Source of the DNA: Alphaproteobacteria bacterium
GTDB lineage: Bacteria; Pseudomonadota; Alphaproteobacteria; Puniceispirillales; Puniceispirillaceae
NCBI GenBank assembly: GCA_016780775.1
Contig: JADHLI010000001.1
Location: forward strand, 182,762 to 246,761
Length of the DNA: 64,000 nucleotides
Direction of reading: 5' to 3'
Positions 20,070-28,431 of this stretch are shown piece after piece. The notes below the pieces were generated by a model. That model worked only from the letters and a program-made list of their open reading frames with translations. It was not told the origin of the DNA and made no database searches. Within the stretch, counting starts at the first letter, position 1. Each line of letters starts with the position of its first letter. Made by a program: the position numbers and the translations under genes.

Positions 20070-20182
20070 TGGCAATAGATAAAACACCTCCTTTAAAAAA
20101 AGGCCGTAAACTGAATATAATCGCCCTCATTATTGCGGCTGTATCGCTAGTTGGGGCCTGTCTTGGCAGTGTTTATGTCTAG
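20069..20182 (+). CDS. Small single-TM protein, 37 aa (not in supplied ORF track)
   Basis: MAIDKTPPLKKGRKLNIIALIIAAVSLVGACLGSVYV*. The ATG overlaps the upstream TGA stop (TGATG). Predicted TM LNIIALIIAAVSLVGACLGSVYV. Confidence 0.5.
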   Translation: MAIDKTPPLKKGRKLNIIALIIAAVSLVGACLGSVYV

Positions 20183-20188
20183 GAGAAG

Positions 20189-20359
20189 ATGGGGCATGTA
20201 GAGCTCGGTTTTCATGGCTGGCTAGCCTTGATAGCTGGCGCGGTGGGCACTATTGTGCTTGGCTGTGGTCTGATGGCGCTTAGCTTTTATTCTAGCCGTT
20301 CTGGGCATGATGAAGATGCTTGGACAGATCCTGAAAAGCATCGCGATTTATTCAAATAG
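20189..20359 (+). CDS. Small single-TM protein, 56 aa (not in supplied ORF track)
   Basis: MGHVELGFHGWLALIAGAVGTIVLGCGLMALSFYSSRSGHDEDAWTDPEKHRDLFK*; preceded by aggagaag; TM segment followed by an acidic/basic tail. Confidence 0.6.
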   Translation: MGHVELGFHGWLALIAGAVGTIVLGCGLMALSFYSSRSGHDEDAWTDPEKHRDLFK

Positions 20360-20441
20360 ATCAATATCTTCACTTTTATCACCTGAAATGAACAGATTCA
20401 TAACTTGACTCGCTGCACGCCTTTTTTATATCTTCAGAAAA

Positions 20442-20456
20442 GAACAAAACAAGAAC
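20442..20456 (+). promoter_or_regulatory. Candidate LexA (SOS) box GAAC-N7-GAAC upstream of imuA
   Basis: gaacaaaacaagaac: GAAC + 7 nt (AAAACAA) + GAAC, the alphaproteobacterial LexA consensus, starting 83 bp before imuA ATG 20525. Confidence 0.85.
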
Positions 20457-20524
20457 ATATAAACATAAATAGAGATGAGGACAGGTTGGGCTGGAGAGAT
20501 ATTTTCAGCTCAGATAGATAACAG

Positions 20525-21484
20525 ATGCACCCACTAGGCTTGCAAAAACCATCTGAATATCAAGGCGATAGCTATCCATATGATGGCTGTACGGACATGG
20601 CTAGCGCCCCTGTAGCGCACAAGGCTATATCTGCGCCTGAAAAGGCAGATGTCTTTGCTAGTTTGCGCCAGAAGATAGAAAGTCAGCAAGGCCCAGATAG
20701 GCGCTATCTGGCTACAAATATCCCTTGTTTTGACGACGCTTTATCGGGGGGGCTAGCACATCGCCATGTACATCTGATAACGGCCCTGCATGGCGATGCA
20801 GCGGCCACTGGATTTATTATAAGTTTATTGCGCGCCCAACAACAATCTGCCCCGGGTACTATCAAGGGAATTAATAAAGCACAAGCGCCGATTATCTGGT
20901 GTAGCCCCCGTTTTAGTGGCTATCATGGGCATTTATGTGCCGAAGGGATGTGGGCGATGGGGCTTGATCCTGCCAAAATCATCTTCGTTCATGACTCGCA
21001 CCCAGCCCGTCTTCTATCCGCTTTTGAAGAAGCATTGAAAACCACTGGGATAGCAGGGGTGGTAGCAGAATATGGCTTGCTTGCCAGCAAATCTGATCAA
21101 TGGCTACGCTGGGCACAACGCTTGCGCAGGGCAGCTCGTGCAGGGGATAGTTTGGGGTTTTTGCTTGGCCCACCTGCCCCTAGTACCGGCTTTGAGACAG
21201 GCTGGTCTATAGCTTCTAAGCCTGCAGATGAAAACCAGCACTTGGATTGGCGACCACGCTGGTCTGCTGAGCTTATAAAAAGCCGCAAAGGTGGGCTAGC
21301 TAGCGCAGATATCTGCTACTGCCCAGTATCTGGCCAGTTGCGCCTTATCCGCGATACTAGCACCGCACCACAAGCCAGCTTGCCTTTTACGCATCAGCTT
21401 CCTAGTGCGGCTTCTGGAACGGCTTCTGGAATTACTTCTGGCGATAACCAGCTGCCAGCCTATCTGCATCACGCTGCAAACTAG
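20525..21484 (+). CDS. imuA: ImuA, RecA/SulA-like translesion mutasome protein
   Basis: RecA-fold N-terminus (FDDALSGGLAHRHVHLITALHGDAAATGFIISLL); immediately upstream of imuB-dnaE2. Confidence 0.88.
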   Translation: MHPLGLQKPSEYQGDSYPYDGCTDMASAPVAHKAISAPEKADVFASLRQKIESQQGPDRRYLATNIPCFDDALSGGLAHRHVHLITALHGDAAATGFIISLLRAQQQSAPGTIKGINKAQAPIIWCSPRFSGYHGHLCAEGMWAMGLDPAKIIFVHDSHPARLLSAFEEALKTTGIAGVVAEYGLLASKSDQWLRWAQRLRRAARAGDSLGFLLGPPAPSTGFETGWSIASKPADENQHLDWRPRWSAELIKSRKGGLASADICYCPVSGQLRLIRDTSTAPQASLPFTHQLPSAASGTASGITSGDNQLPAYLHHAAN

Positions 21485-21493
21485 GGGGATGTT

Positions 21494-23134
21494 ATGGATA
21501 CCCCCCCTCTTGCCCATCATAGTCGAAATGCCTCTATTAGAAAGGCTAATGGACGGCATAGGCCGCGCCGCGAATATCTGTATATCTATCTGCCAGATTT
21601 GCCCGTGCGCCAGATATGCATCCAAAAAGGGTGGCCTATGGACAGGCCAGTGGCGCTCTATTGCCGCCGCCAGCATGCAGACAGGCTTGTCTATCTCTGC
21701 GATGCGGCCAAAAAAGCAGGATTGTCAGCGGGTATGGGGGTGGCTGATGCGCGCGCACGTCTGCCGGATATTCTGCTGAGTGAAGTTGCCCCAGAGCAAA
21801 CCCGCAGCACGCTAGAAAAACTGGCCAGATGGGCATGGCGCTATAGCCCTCGAACCGGCATCGATAATAAGGGCACAGATGACATAGGCATCTGGATAGA
21901 TATGAGCGGGGCAAGCCATCTGCATGGCGGTATGGATGCAATTATTGCGGATATCAAAAAGCGCCTAGAGCCAAGCCAGATACCTGTATATTGTGCGGCG
22001 GCGCCTTACTTTGCAGGCGCGCGTGCACTCGCCCAATATCATCCACAAGCAGCAGATGGTCTGGTCATGCTTTCCTCACGCGCACATCTGATGCAAATGC
22101 TATCAGACTTACCGCTTGCGGCTCTGTTGCTAGATGATCACATGTTGCAAGCACTCTCGCAAGCGGGTTTGCGCCGTTTGCATCATCTGCAATCCCTGTC
22201 CTATGCCCAGCTTGCTATTCGCTTTGGCCCAGAATTTGTGCAAAAATGGGCGATAGTTTGTGGTAACCGTGATGTAGCGCCTCCCCCTATAAAAGCCCCG
22301 CCAGCTTTATGCGTCAGCCTGTCTTGGGCAGAACCATTAGCTGGGGCAGACGCCCTGCAGCAGATGATAGAACAGCTTGTACAAGAGATAGCCAGCTTGC
22401 TCTTAGAAGCAGAGATGGCGGCAAGCTGTTTTGAGCTAGGCTGGCAACGCAGCGACGGTCAAATAGGCCGGCTATATTTCAACTTGTCGCGCCCAGGGCG
22501 AAGCAGCGATATTCTGCGCCGCCTGCTAGCTGATGCGGCAACACGTATAGATGCTGAATTTGGTATTGATTATAGTTGGCTACAGGCACATAAGCTGGCT
22601 GCAGAGCTTCCGCAAACAGGGTTTTTGGGTACCGAGCCATGTCATCTGAAAGGCCAGCATATCGATCACGTGCTGGATATTCTAGCAGCTAAGCTAGGTC
22701 CAGATAAGGTGCAGCGCGTTACTTATAATTCTAGCTGGCAAGTCAGCGATTCTATGATTTATCAGCGGCTTTCTGATGCTTATGATAGCTCTGCTTCTGA
22801 CAATAGTAGTTGGCCAGCCCCGGCACCAGCCAGCCTAACCCCGCCGCGTCCGATAAGATTGTTTGAACCAGCCGAGCCAGTGCATGTGGTTGCCTTGCTT
22901 CCCGATCACCCGCCAGCGATGCTTAGGTGGCGTAAAAAGAGCTGGCAGATAGGTCGTGCAACTGGGCCAGAGCGCATCGGCCCCCGCTGGTGGGATACAG
23001 CCCATAAAGAGATTAAGACACGCGACTATTACCGTGTTGAGACCCGTTCTGGCATGCGGTTATGGGTTTACCGCGAAGGCTTGCCAGAACGTGGTGAAGC
23101 TGTTCAATGGTTCGTGCATGGATGTTTTTCATGA
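21494..23134 (+). CDS. imuB: ImuB, Y-family polymerase-like mutasome protein
   Basis: YLYIYLPDLPVRQICIQKGWPMDRPVALYCRR...; IWIDMSGASHLHGG in place of the catalytic SxDE motif; C-terminal RPIRLFEPAEPVHVVALLPDHPPAMLRWR. Confidence 0.9.
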   Translation: MDTPPLAHHSRNASIRKANGRHRPRREYLYIYLPDLPVRQICIQKGWPMDRPVALYCRRQHADRLVYLCDAAKKAGLSAGMGVADARARLPDILLSEVAPEQTRSTLEKLARWAWRYSPRTGIDNKGTDDIGIWIDMSGASHLHGGMDAIIADIKKRLEPSQIPVYCAAAPYFAGARALAQYHPQAADGLVMLSSRAHLMQMLSDLPLAALLLDDHMLQALSQAGLRRLHHLQSLSYAQLAIRFGPEFVQKWAIVCGNRDVAPPPIKAPPALCVSLSWAEPLAGADALQQMIEQLVQEIASLLLEAEMAASCFELGWQRSDGQIGRLYFNLSRPGRSSDILRRLLADAATRIDAEFGIDYSWLQAHKLAAELPQTGFLGTEPCHLKGQHIDHVLDILAAKLGPDKVQRVTYNSSWQVSDSMIYQRLSDAYDSSASDNSSWPAPAPASLTPPRPIRLFEPAEPVHVVALLPDHPPAMLRWRKKSWQIGRATGPERIGPRWWDTAHKEIKTRDYYRVETRSGMRLWVYREGLPERGEAVQWFVHGCFS

Positions 23135-26100
23135 AGGGGAAAGCTTCACAATATCTGCCGCAAAGCCTGATTGGCTGCCAGACCAATTTCAGCTTTCTGC
23201 ATGGTGCCTCGCATCCTGAGGAGGTGATGCAAACAGCTGCGAGTTATGGTTGGCAGGCGATAGGAATTGCTGATCTGTTTGGTGTTGGCGGACTGGTGCG
23301 CGCCTGGTCAGCTGCTAGAGATATTGGATATGAAAACGCTACCAATAATAAACAGAAGCTAGCCCCGCCGCGCCTTATTTCTGGGGCTAGAATAGCTTTG
23401 CGCGATGGCGGCGATCTGATGGTTTTTGTGCGCAGTCTTGATGGGTATGAATCTCTGTGCCAATGGCTAAGTGCGGCGATGATGCGCAGTGGCCATCGCC
23501 AGCGTGAAGCCCCTGATTTATATATCAGTGATCTCTCGCGTCTATCGGCTGAAACCTGCCTTATCACTATACCGCCTATAGCCGCAGATACTGCATGGCA
23601 AGAGCAGGCGCGCGCCATTGCCCAAATTGCAAAGGGACGCGTTTATGCTGGGGGCTATCTGATGCGTGACGGTTGTGATGAAGAAAGGCTTTATCAGCTC
23701 AAAAATCAGGCCGAAGCAGACGCGCTGGAATTTATAGCTCTTGGTGAGGTGTTGTATCATGACCCCGCGCGTCGCCCACTAGCAGATGTGCTGCATTGTA
23801 TCCGGCAGAAAACAACCCTAGCTGAAGCTGGGCGTACGATTTCAGCAAACGCAGAACGCCATTTATTAAGTCGCGAAGAAATGGCGCGGCGTTGGTATGG
23901 ATTTGAAGAGGCGTTGCTGGCGGCAGACGCGTTGGCAGATAGTTGTGAATTCCGCTTGGAGGATATCTCCTATGCTTATCCAGAGCATGATAATAGCCGC
24001 TCCTCTAGCCTTGTATCAGGGGGTAAGAGAAGAGGGCGCACCGCATTTGAAGAGCTGGCATGGCAAACTGAAAAAGGGAGTCATAAACGCTATCCCGATG
24101 GTGTGCCAGAAAAGGTAAAAGCCTTTATAGAGCGTGAATTAGCCTTGGTAAAAAAGCTGAATTATGCGCCTTTTTTTCTAACCGTTTTTGAGATTGTGCG
24201 CTTTGCTAGAAGCCGCAATATTCTATGTCAGGGGCGCGGTTCTGCGGCTAATTCAGCAATTTGCTATTGTTTGTTCATCACGTCAGTTGACCCAGAACGC
24301 TCTGAGCCATTATTTGAGCGTTTTATCAGTGAAGCCCGCGATGAGCCACCTGATATTGATGTGGATTTTGAGCATAATCGGCGTGAGGAAGTTATCCAAT
24401 ATATTTATCATCGCTATGGCCGGCACCGCGCCGGACTAGTATCAGCTGTCATTACCTATCGATGGCGTAGCGCTTTGGTAGAAACAGCTAAGGCTTTTGG
24501 GCTTAGCCGGGATGTGCAGCGCGCGTTATCAGCCCAAGTATGGCGCGGTAATGAAAATGGTATTGATTATAAGTCTCTTCAGGCTGCCGGGGTGGACAGA
24601 CAAGATCCTAGCCTGAAACAGGTATTGTTACTGGCACGCCAGCTATACGGATTTCCGCGTCACCTATCGCAGCATTCTGGTGGGTTTGTGATTGTGCGGG
24701 ACCGTTTGGATAAGATCTGTGTTATCCGGCCAGCTGCGATGCAGGGGCGTAGCATTATTGAATGGGACAAGGATGATATTGACGCGCTTGGTTTGCTGAA
24801 AATTGATGTGTTGGCTTTGGGCATGCTAAGTTGCCTTGCAGGTGCTTTTCAATTGATGCAGCATCATTATTACCGCCGCCTGAGCTTGGCCAGTATCCCA
24901 CCAGAAGATAAACAAACTTATGATATGTTATGCAGGGGCGAGTCTGTTGGCGTCTTTCAGGTGGAATCGCGTGCCCAAATGGCTATGCTGCCACGCCTGC
25001 AACCACGCTCTTTTCATGATTTAGTTGTACAGGTAGCGATTGTTCGTCCCGGCCCTATCCAAGGTGATATGGTGCATCCTTATTTGCGCAGACGTGCTGG
25101 GCTAGAATATGTCAGTTATCCGTCTGAAGAGTTACGCGCGGTGCTAGAGCGCACTTTGGGCGTGCCTCTATTTCAAGAGCAGGCGATGAAAATTGCTATT
25201 GTTGGTGCGGGTTTCAGCGGCGCTGATGCAGACCGGCTGCGCCGCGCTATGGCAACTTTCCGTAAAAATGGTGAGATCCATAAATTTCATGACAAGATGA
25301 TAAATGGGATGGTAGCGCGCGGCTATGACGCAGAATTTGCTACTGCCTGCTTTCGTCAAATCGAAGGGTTTGGCACTTATGGATTTCCTGAATCACATGC
25401 GGCAAGTTTTGCCTTGCTGGTCTATGCCTCAGCTTGGCTGAAATGCCATTATCCGGAGGTCTTTAGTTGTGCATTATTGAATGCCCAGCCAATGGGATTT
25501 TATCGTCCAGCCCAGCTAATAGCCGATGCAAAGCGATCTGGTGTGGAGGTGCGTGCTATTGATATTAACGCCTCTGAATGGGATGCCAGCTTAGAGCCAA
25601 GCACGCATGGACGGCATGCATTGCGGCTTGGTTTGCGTCTGATTAAAGGCTTGCGGGAGGCAGATGCAGCGCGGATTATTGCTTGCCGCGGGAGCGGTTA
25701 TGACAGCCTTGCTACGATAGTGCGGCGTGCAGATGTGCCTGTAAAAGCGCTAGAGGTTATCGTGGCTGCAGATGGCCTGCAATCACTGGGTCTGGATAGC
25801 CGCCAAGCCTATTGGCAAATTCGCAAGATGGGGCGCATGAAGCAAGGTGATTTGCCGCTCTTTGCTTTTGCAGATAGCGCAACTGATGAGGCATCAGTGA
25901 TAAAAGAGAAGCTAGCCCCAGCCCCCTTGCCAAAACTGGGAGCAGGAGAGGCCGTTGCGCAAGATTACGCGCTGACCGGCTTGTCGCTAAAAGCGCATCC
26001 GCTGGAATTACTAGCGACTGCTTTTACGCGCGATAGGTGGCAAAGCTGCTCGGTGATTACTACAGCACAAAATGGCCAGCGCTTGCGCCTTATCGGGCTA

Positions 26101-26442
26101 GTTACGTCGCGCCAGCGTCCAGGTACAGCTAAAGGCACAATGTTCCTTACCATAGAAGATAGTGAATTATCGGTGAATATAATTGTCTGGCCACATATTG
26201 CTGAACGGGATCGCACTGCTTTGCTTGGCGCTCATGTGCTAGGTATATATGGACGGGTACAAAAAGAAGGGATTGTTACTCATTTTATCGCTGATGCCTT
26301 GCATGCTTGCGACCATTATTTAGGCCTGTTACAGGCTGAACCGCCTAGTCTGGAGCCCGATAATATAGCTGCAAATGCCAGCGATAGGCTGCCTGCAAAC
26401 AAAGGAGCAGAAATGCAGCTAAAAAGTCGTGATTTCAGATAA
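23131..26442 (+). CDS. dnaE2: Error-prone DNA polymerase DnaE2
   Basis: NFSFLHGASHPEEVMQTAASYGWQAIGIADLFGVGGLVRAW; CQGRGSAANSAICYCLFITSVDPERSEPLFERFISEARDEPPDIDVDFEHNRREEVIQYIYHRYGR. Start ATG 23131 overlaps the imuB stop (ATGA). Confidence 0.96.
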   Translation: MKGKASQYLPQSLIGCQTNFSFLHGASHPEEVMQTAASYGWQAIGIADLFGVGGLVRAWSAARDIGYENATNNKQKLAPPRLISGARIALRDGGDLMVFVRSLDGYESLCQWLSAAMMRSGHRQREAPDLYISDLSRLSAETCLITIPPIAADTAWQEQARAIAQIAKGRVYAGGYLMRDGCDEERLYQLKNQAEADALEFIALGEVLYHDPARRPLADVLHCIRQKTTLAEAGRTISANAERHLLSREEMARRWYGFEEALLAADALADSCEFRLEDISYAYPEHDNSRSSSLVSGGKRRGRTAFEELAWQTEKGSHKRYPDGVPEKVKAFIERELALVKKLNYAPFFLTVFEIVRFARSRNILCQGRGSAANSAICYCLFITSVDPERSEPLFERFISEARDEPPDIDVDFEHNRREEVIQYIYHRYGRHRAGLVSAVITYRWRSALVETAKAFGLSRDVQRALSAQVWRGNENGIDYKSLQAAGVDRQDPSLKQVLLLARQLYGFPRHLSQHSGGFVIVRDRLDKICVIRPAAMQGRSIIEWDKDDIDALGLLKIDVLALGMLSCLAGAFQLMQHHYYRRLSLASIPPEDKQTYDMLCRGESVGVFQVESRAQMAMLPRLQPRSFHDLVVQVAIVRPGPIQGDMVHPYLRRRAGLEYVSYPSEELRAVLERTLGVPLFQEQAMKIAIVGAGFSGADADRLRRAMATFRKNGEIHKFHDKMINGMVARGYDAEFATACFRQIEGFGTYGFPESHAASFALLVYASAWLKCHYPEVFSCALLNAQPMGFYRPAQLIADAKRSGVEVRAIDINASEWDASLEPSTHGRHALRLGLRLIKGLREADAARIIACRGSGYDSLATIVRRADVPVKALEVIVAADGLQSLGLDSRQAYWQIRKMGRMKQGDLPLFAFADSATDEASVIKEKLAPAPLPKLGAGEAVAQDYALTGLSLKAHPLELLATAFTRDRWQSCSVITTAQNGQRLRLIGLVTSRQRPGTAKGTMFLTIEDSELSVNIIVWPHIAERDRTALLGAHVLGIYGRVQKEGIVTHFIADALHACDHYLGLLQAEPPSLEPDNIAANASDRLPANKGAEMQLKSRDFR

Positions 26443-26460
26443 GGGCAGTGATGGTGTAAG

Positions 26461-27831
26461 CTAGCCTGCATCTGCAAGAGAGGGCGGCAGGGCAATGCAG
26501 GCTGCTCCATTGCTCAGCAAGGCAGCACAAGCAGAACGTGCTTGTTTTTCTTGTAACTTGCCAAAACGCACCCGCCATAAAGGCAGGCCACCAGAAGAGA
26601 CAAGTGATAATTCTGCAGGCATTAGTTCTAGGACATCATTTGCTGTTTGCCGGGCGCGAATGGCGGCTTTATGTGCTGATACACGCCGTGTGTAACTGCC
26701 AACCTGTATTGCCCAACTTGCTGGACTGGCAGCTGCAATTACAGGCTTTGTCTGTATCGCTGCGGGACGTGTAGTAGCCGGCACAATATTAGCTGGTGCT
26801 GGGCTAGGTGTTGGCACGGGCAGGGCTGGTGGTGATTTTGCTTGGGCAACCTCCAAGAGGCTATCTGGGCGCGGTATTGGCGCAGCTGGCAGGCTTGCAG
26901 AGCGCACTTGCACCGGTTTAATCTTCTTGAATTGTCTGGTAAGCAGGCTGACCATATGTTTGTCGCGCGTCCGCCCGGTGCGCCCACCAAACACCACCCC
27001 TACCAAACGCACACCATTACGCTGAACAGTGGCAACAAGGTTAAAGCCAGATGCGTTGATATAGCCTGTCTTAATCCCATCTGTGCCAGAATAGCTGGTC
27101 AGCAAGCGGTTATGATTTTTGAATTTACGGCCATTCCAGACAAAATGCGTATTGCTGAAATAGTGAAAATATTGCGGGAAGTCGCGGCGTATCGCAACCG
27201 CCAGCTTGGCCATATCGCGGGCGGTACTGACTTGGGCTCTATTTGGCAGGCCAGAGGCATTTTTGAAAGTAGTGCGCTTCATTCCAAGGGCTTTAGCCTT
27301 GCGAGTCATTTTCTTTGCAAATTCGCGCTCTGTTCCGCCCAAATGCTCAGAAATAATGGTTGCAACATCATTTGCTGATTTTGTCACTAGAGCAAGAATA
27401 GCATTTTCCACGCTGATACTATGCCCGACTTTCAGATATAGTTTTGATGGGGAACGGCTAGCCGCGACTTTACTAACCTTCATGCGGGTATTTTTAGTTA
27501 TCTTTTTTGTCTGCAAAGCTTCGAACAGCAGATATAAGGTCATGATTTTCGTCAGTGATGCAGGATAGAGTTTTTTATCGGCGTTTCTTGAATAAAGGAT
27601 TTTGCCACTTGTCTCTTCCATAATCAACGAAGCATAGCGCGGGTTTGCAGATGCTGGGTTTAAAGGCACAAGCACGATCACAAGAGCTAGTGTAAGCATT
27701 GTTAACAACACGCGCACGCGGCTTACCTGCAGGAAAGCGCGCTGCTCTGGCGCGTGCGCTTTAGCCTGCTTTGAGCCATGCTCGTCTGCTATCATATCAT
27801 ATTTCCCTGATATTTCTGCTAAGCTACCCAT
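26461..27831 (-). CDS. dacA: D-alanyl-D-alanine carboxypeptidase with C-terminal SPOR domain
   Basis: YPASLTKIMTLYLLFEAL (SxxK), SAND-like KSANDVATIISEH, TGIKTGYINASGFNL (KTG); C-terminal WAIQVGSYTRRVSAHKAAIRARQ SPOR. Confidence 0.9.
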   Translation of the reverse strand: MGSLAEISGKYDMIADEHGSKQAKAHAPEQRAFLQVSRVRVLLTMLTLALVIVLVPLNPASANPRYASLIMEETSGKILYSRNADKKLYPASLTKIMTLYLLFEALQTKKITKNTRMKVSKVAASRSPSKLYLKVGHSISVENAILALVTKSANDVATIISEHLGGTEREFAKKMTRKAKALGMKRTTFKNASGLPNRAQVSTARDMAKLAVAIRRDFPQYFHYFSNTHFVWNGRKFKNHNRLLTSYSGTDGIKTGYINASGFNLVATVQRNGVRLVGVVFGGRTGRTRDKHMVSLLTRQFKKIKPVQVRSASLPAAPIPRPDSLLEVAQAKSPPALPVPTPSPAPANIVPATTRPAAIQTKPVIAAASPASWAIQVGSYTRRVSAHKAAIRARQTANDVLELMPAELSLVSSGGLPLWRVRFGKLQEKQARSACAALLSNGAACIALPPSLADAG

Positions 27832-28103
27832 AAGTTACCAATGATTTTCCTTTAAATTCCCCATAAATTTCCCATAATTTTTTTTTAGGGGGGTATGTTT
27901 TATTACGTTGAACTTACTATATTTAAAGGTATCAACCAACCTCGAAAAATAGCTTGGTATTTATAATGCGTACCCCCAAATGCTGAAAAACTTCACTTTT
28001 CACCATTTTTTTTAATGCTTCGCACTTGGGATATTCAAATTAAGTGCCAATATTGATAAGGTCAAAGAATGTTTACGCTCAAACCGAGCAGGTGTTTTAA
28101 CCG

Positions 28104-28427
28104 ATGAGCAAAAAAGACAATTTGGATAATGATAAAGATGGTCACATGCTCCTTGAAAAAGAGCCAAAGACCAAAAAGCCATCTTTATATCGGGTTATCA
28201 TGCTGAATGATGATTATACGCCGATGGAGTTTGTTGTGCATGTCTTGCAGCGCTTCTTTGGTCATAATTATGAGGTTGCGCAACAGATTATGTTGCATGT
28301 GCATCAGCGCGGTGTTGGAATTTGCGGTGTTTACACTTACGAAGTCGCCGAAGCGAAAGCTAGTCAGGTGATGTCATTTGCACGTCAGAATGAGCATCCC
28401 TTGCAATTACAGTTGGAAAAGGAATAG
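28104..28427 (+). CDS. clpS: ATP-dependent Clp protease adaptor ClpS
   Basis: [58 protein letters not shown]. Confidence 0.97.
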   Translation: MSKKDNLDNDKDGHMLLEKEPKTKKPSLYRVIMLNDDYTPMEFVVHVLQRFFGHNYEVAQQIMLHVHQRGVGICGVYTYEVAEAKASQVMSFARQNEHPLQLQLEKE

Positions 28428-28431
28428 CCAG

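Noticed and set aside
26842-27378. 178-aa plus-strand ORF opposite dacA
   Set aside because: Antisense of conserved D-Ala-D-Ala carboxypeptidase motifs; no independent family signature.
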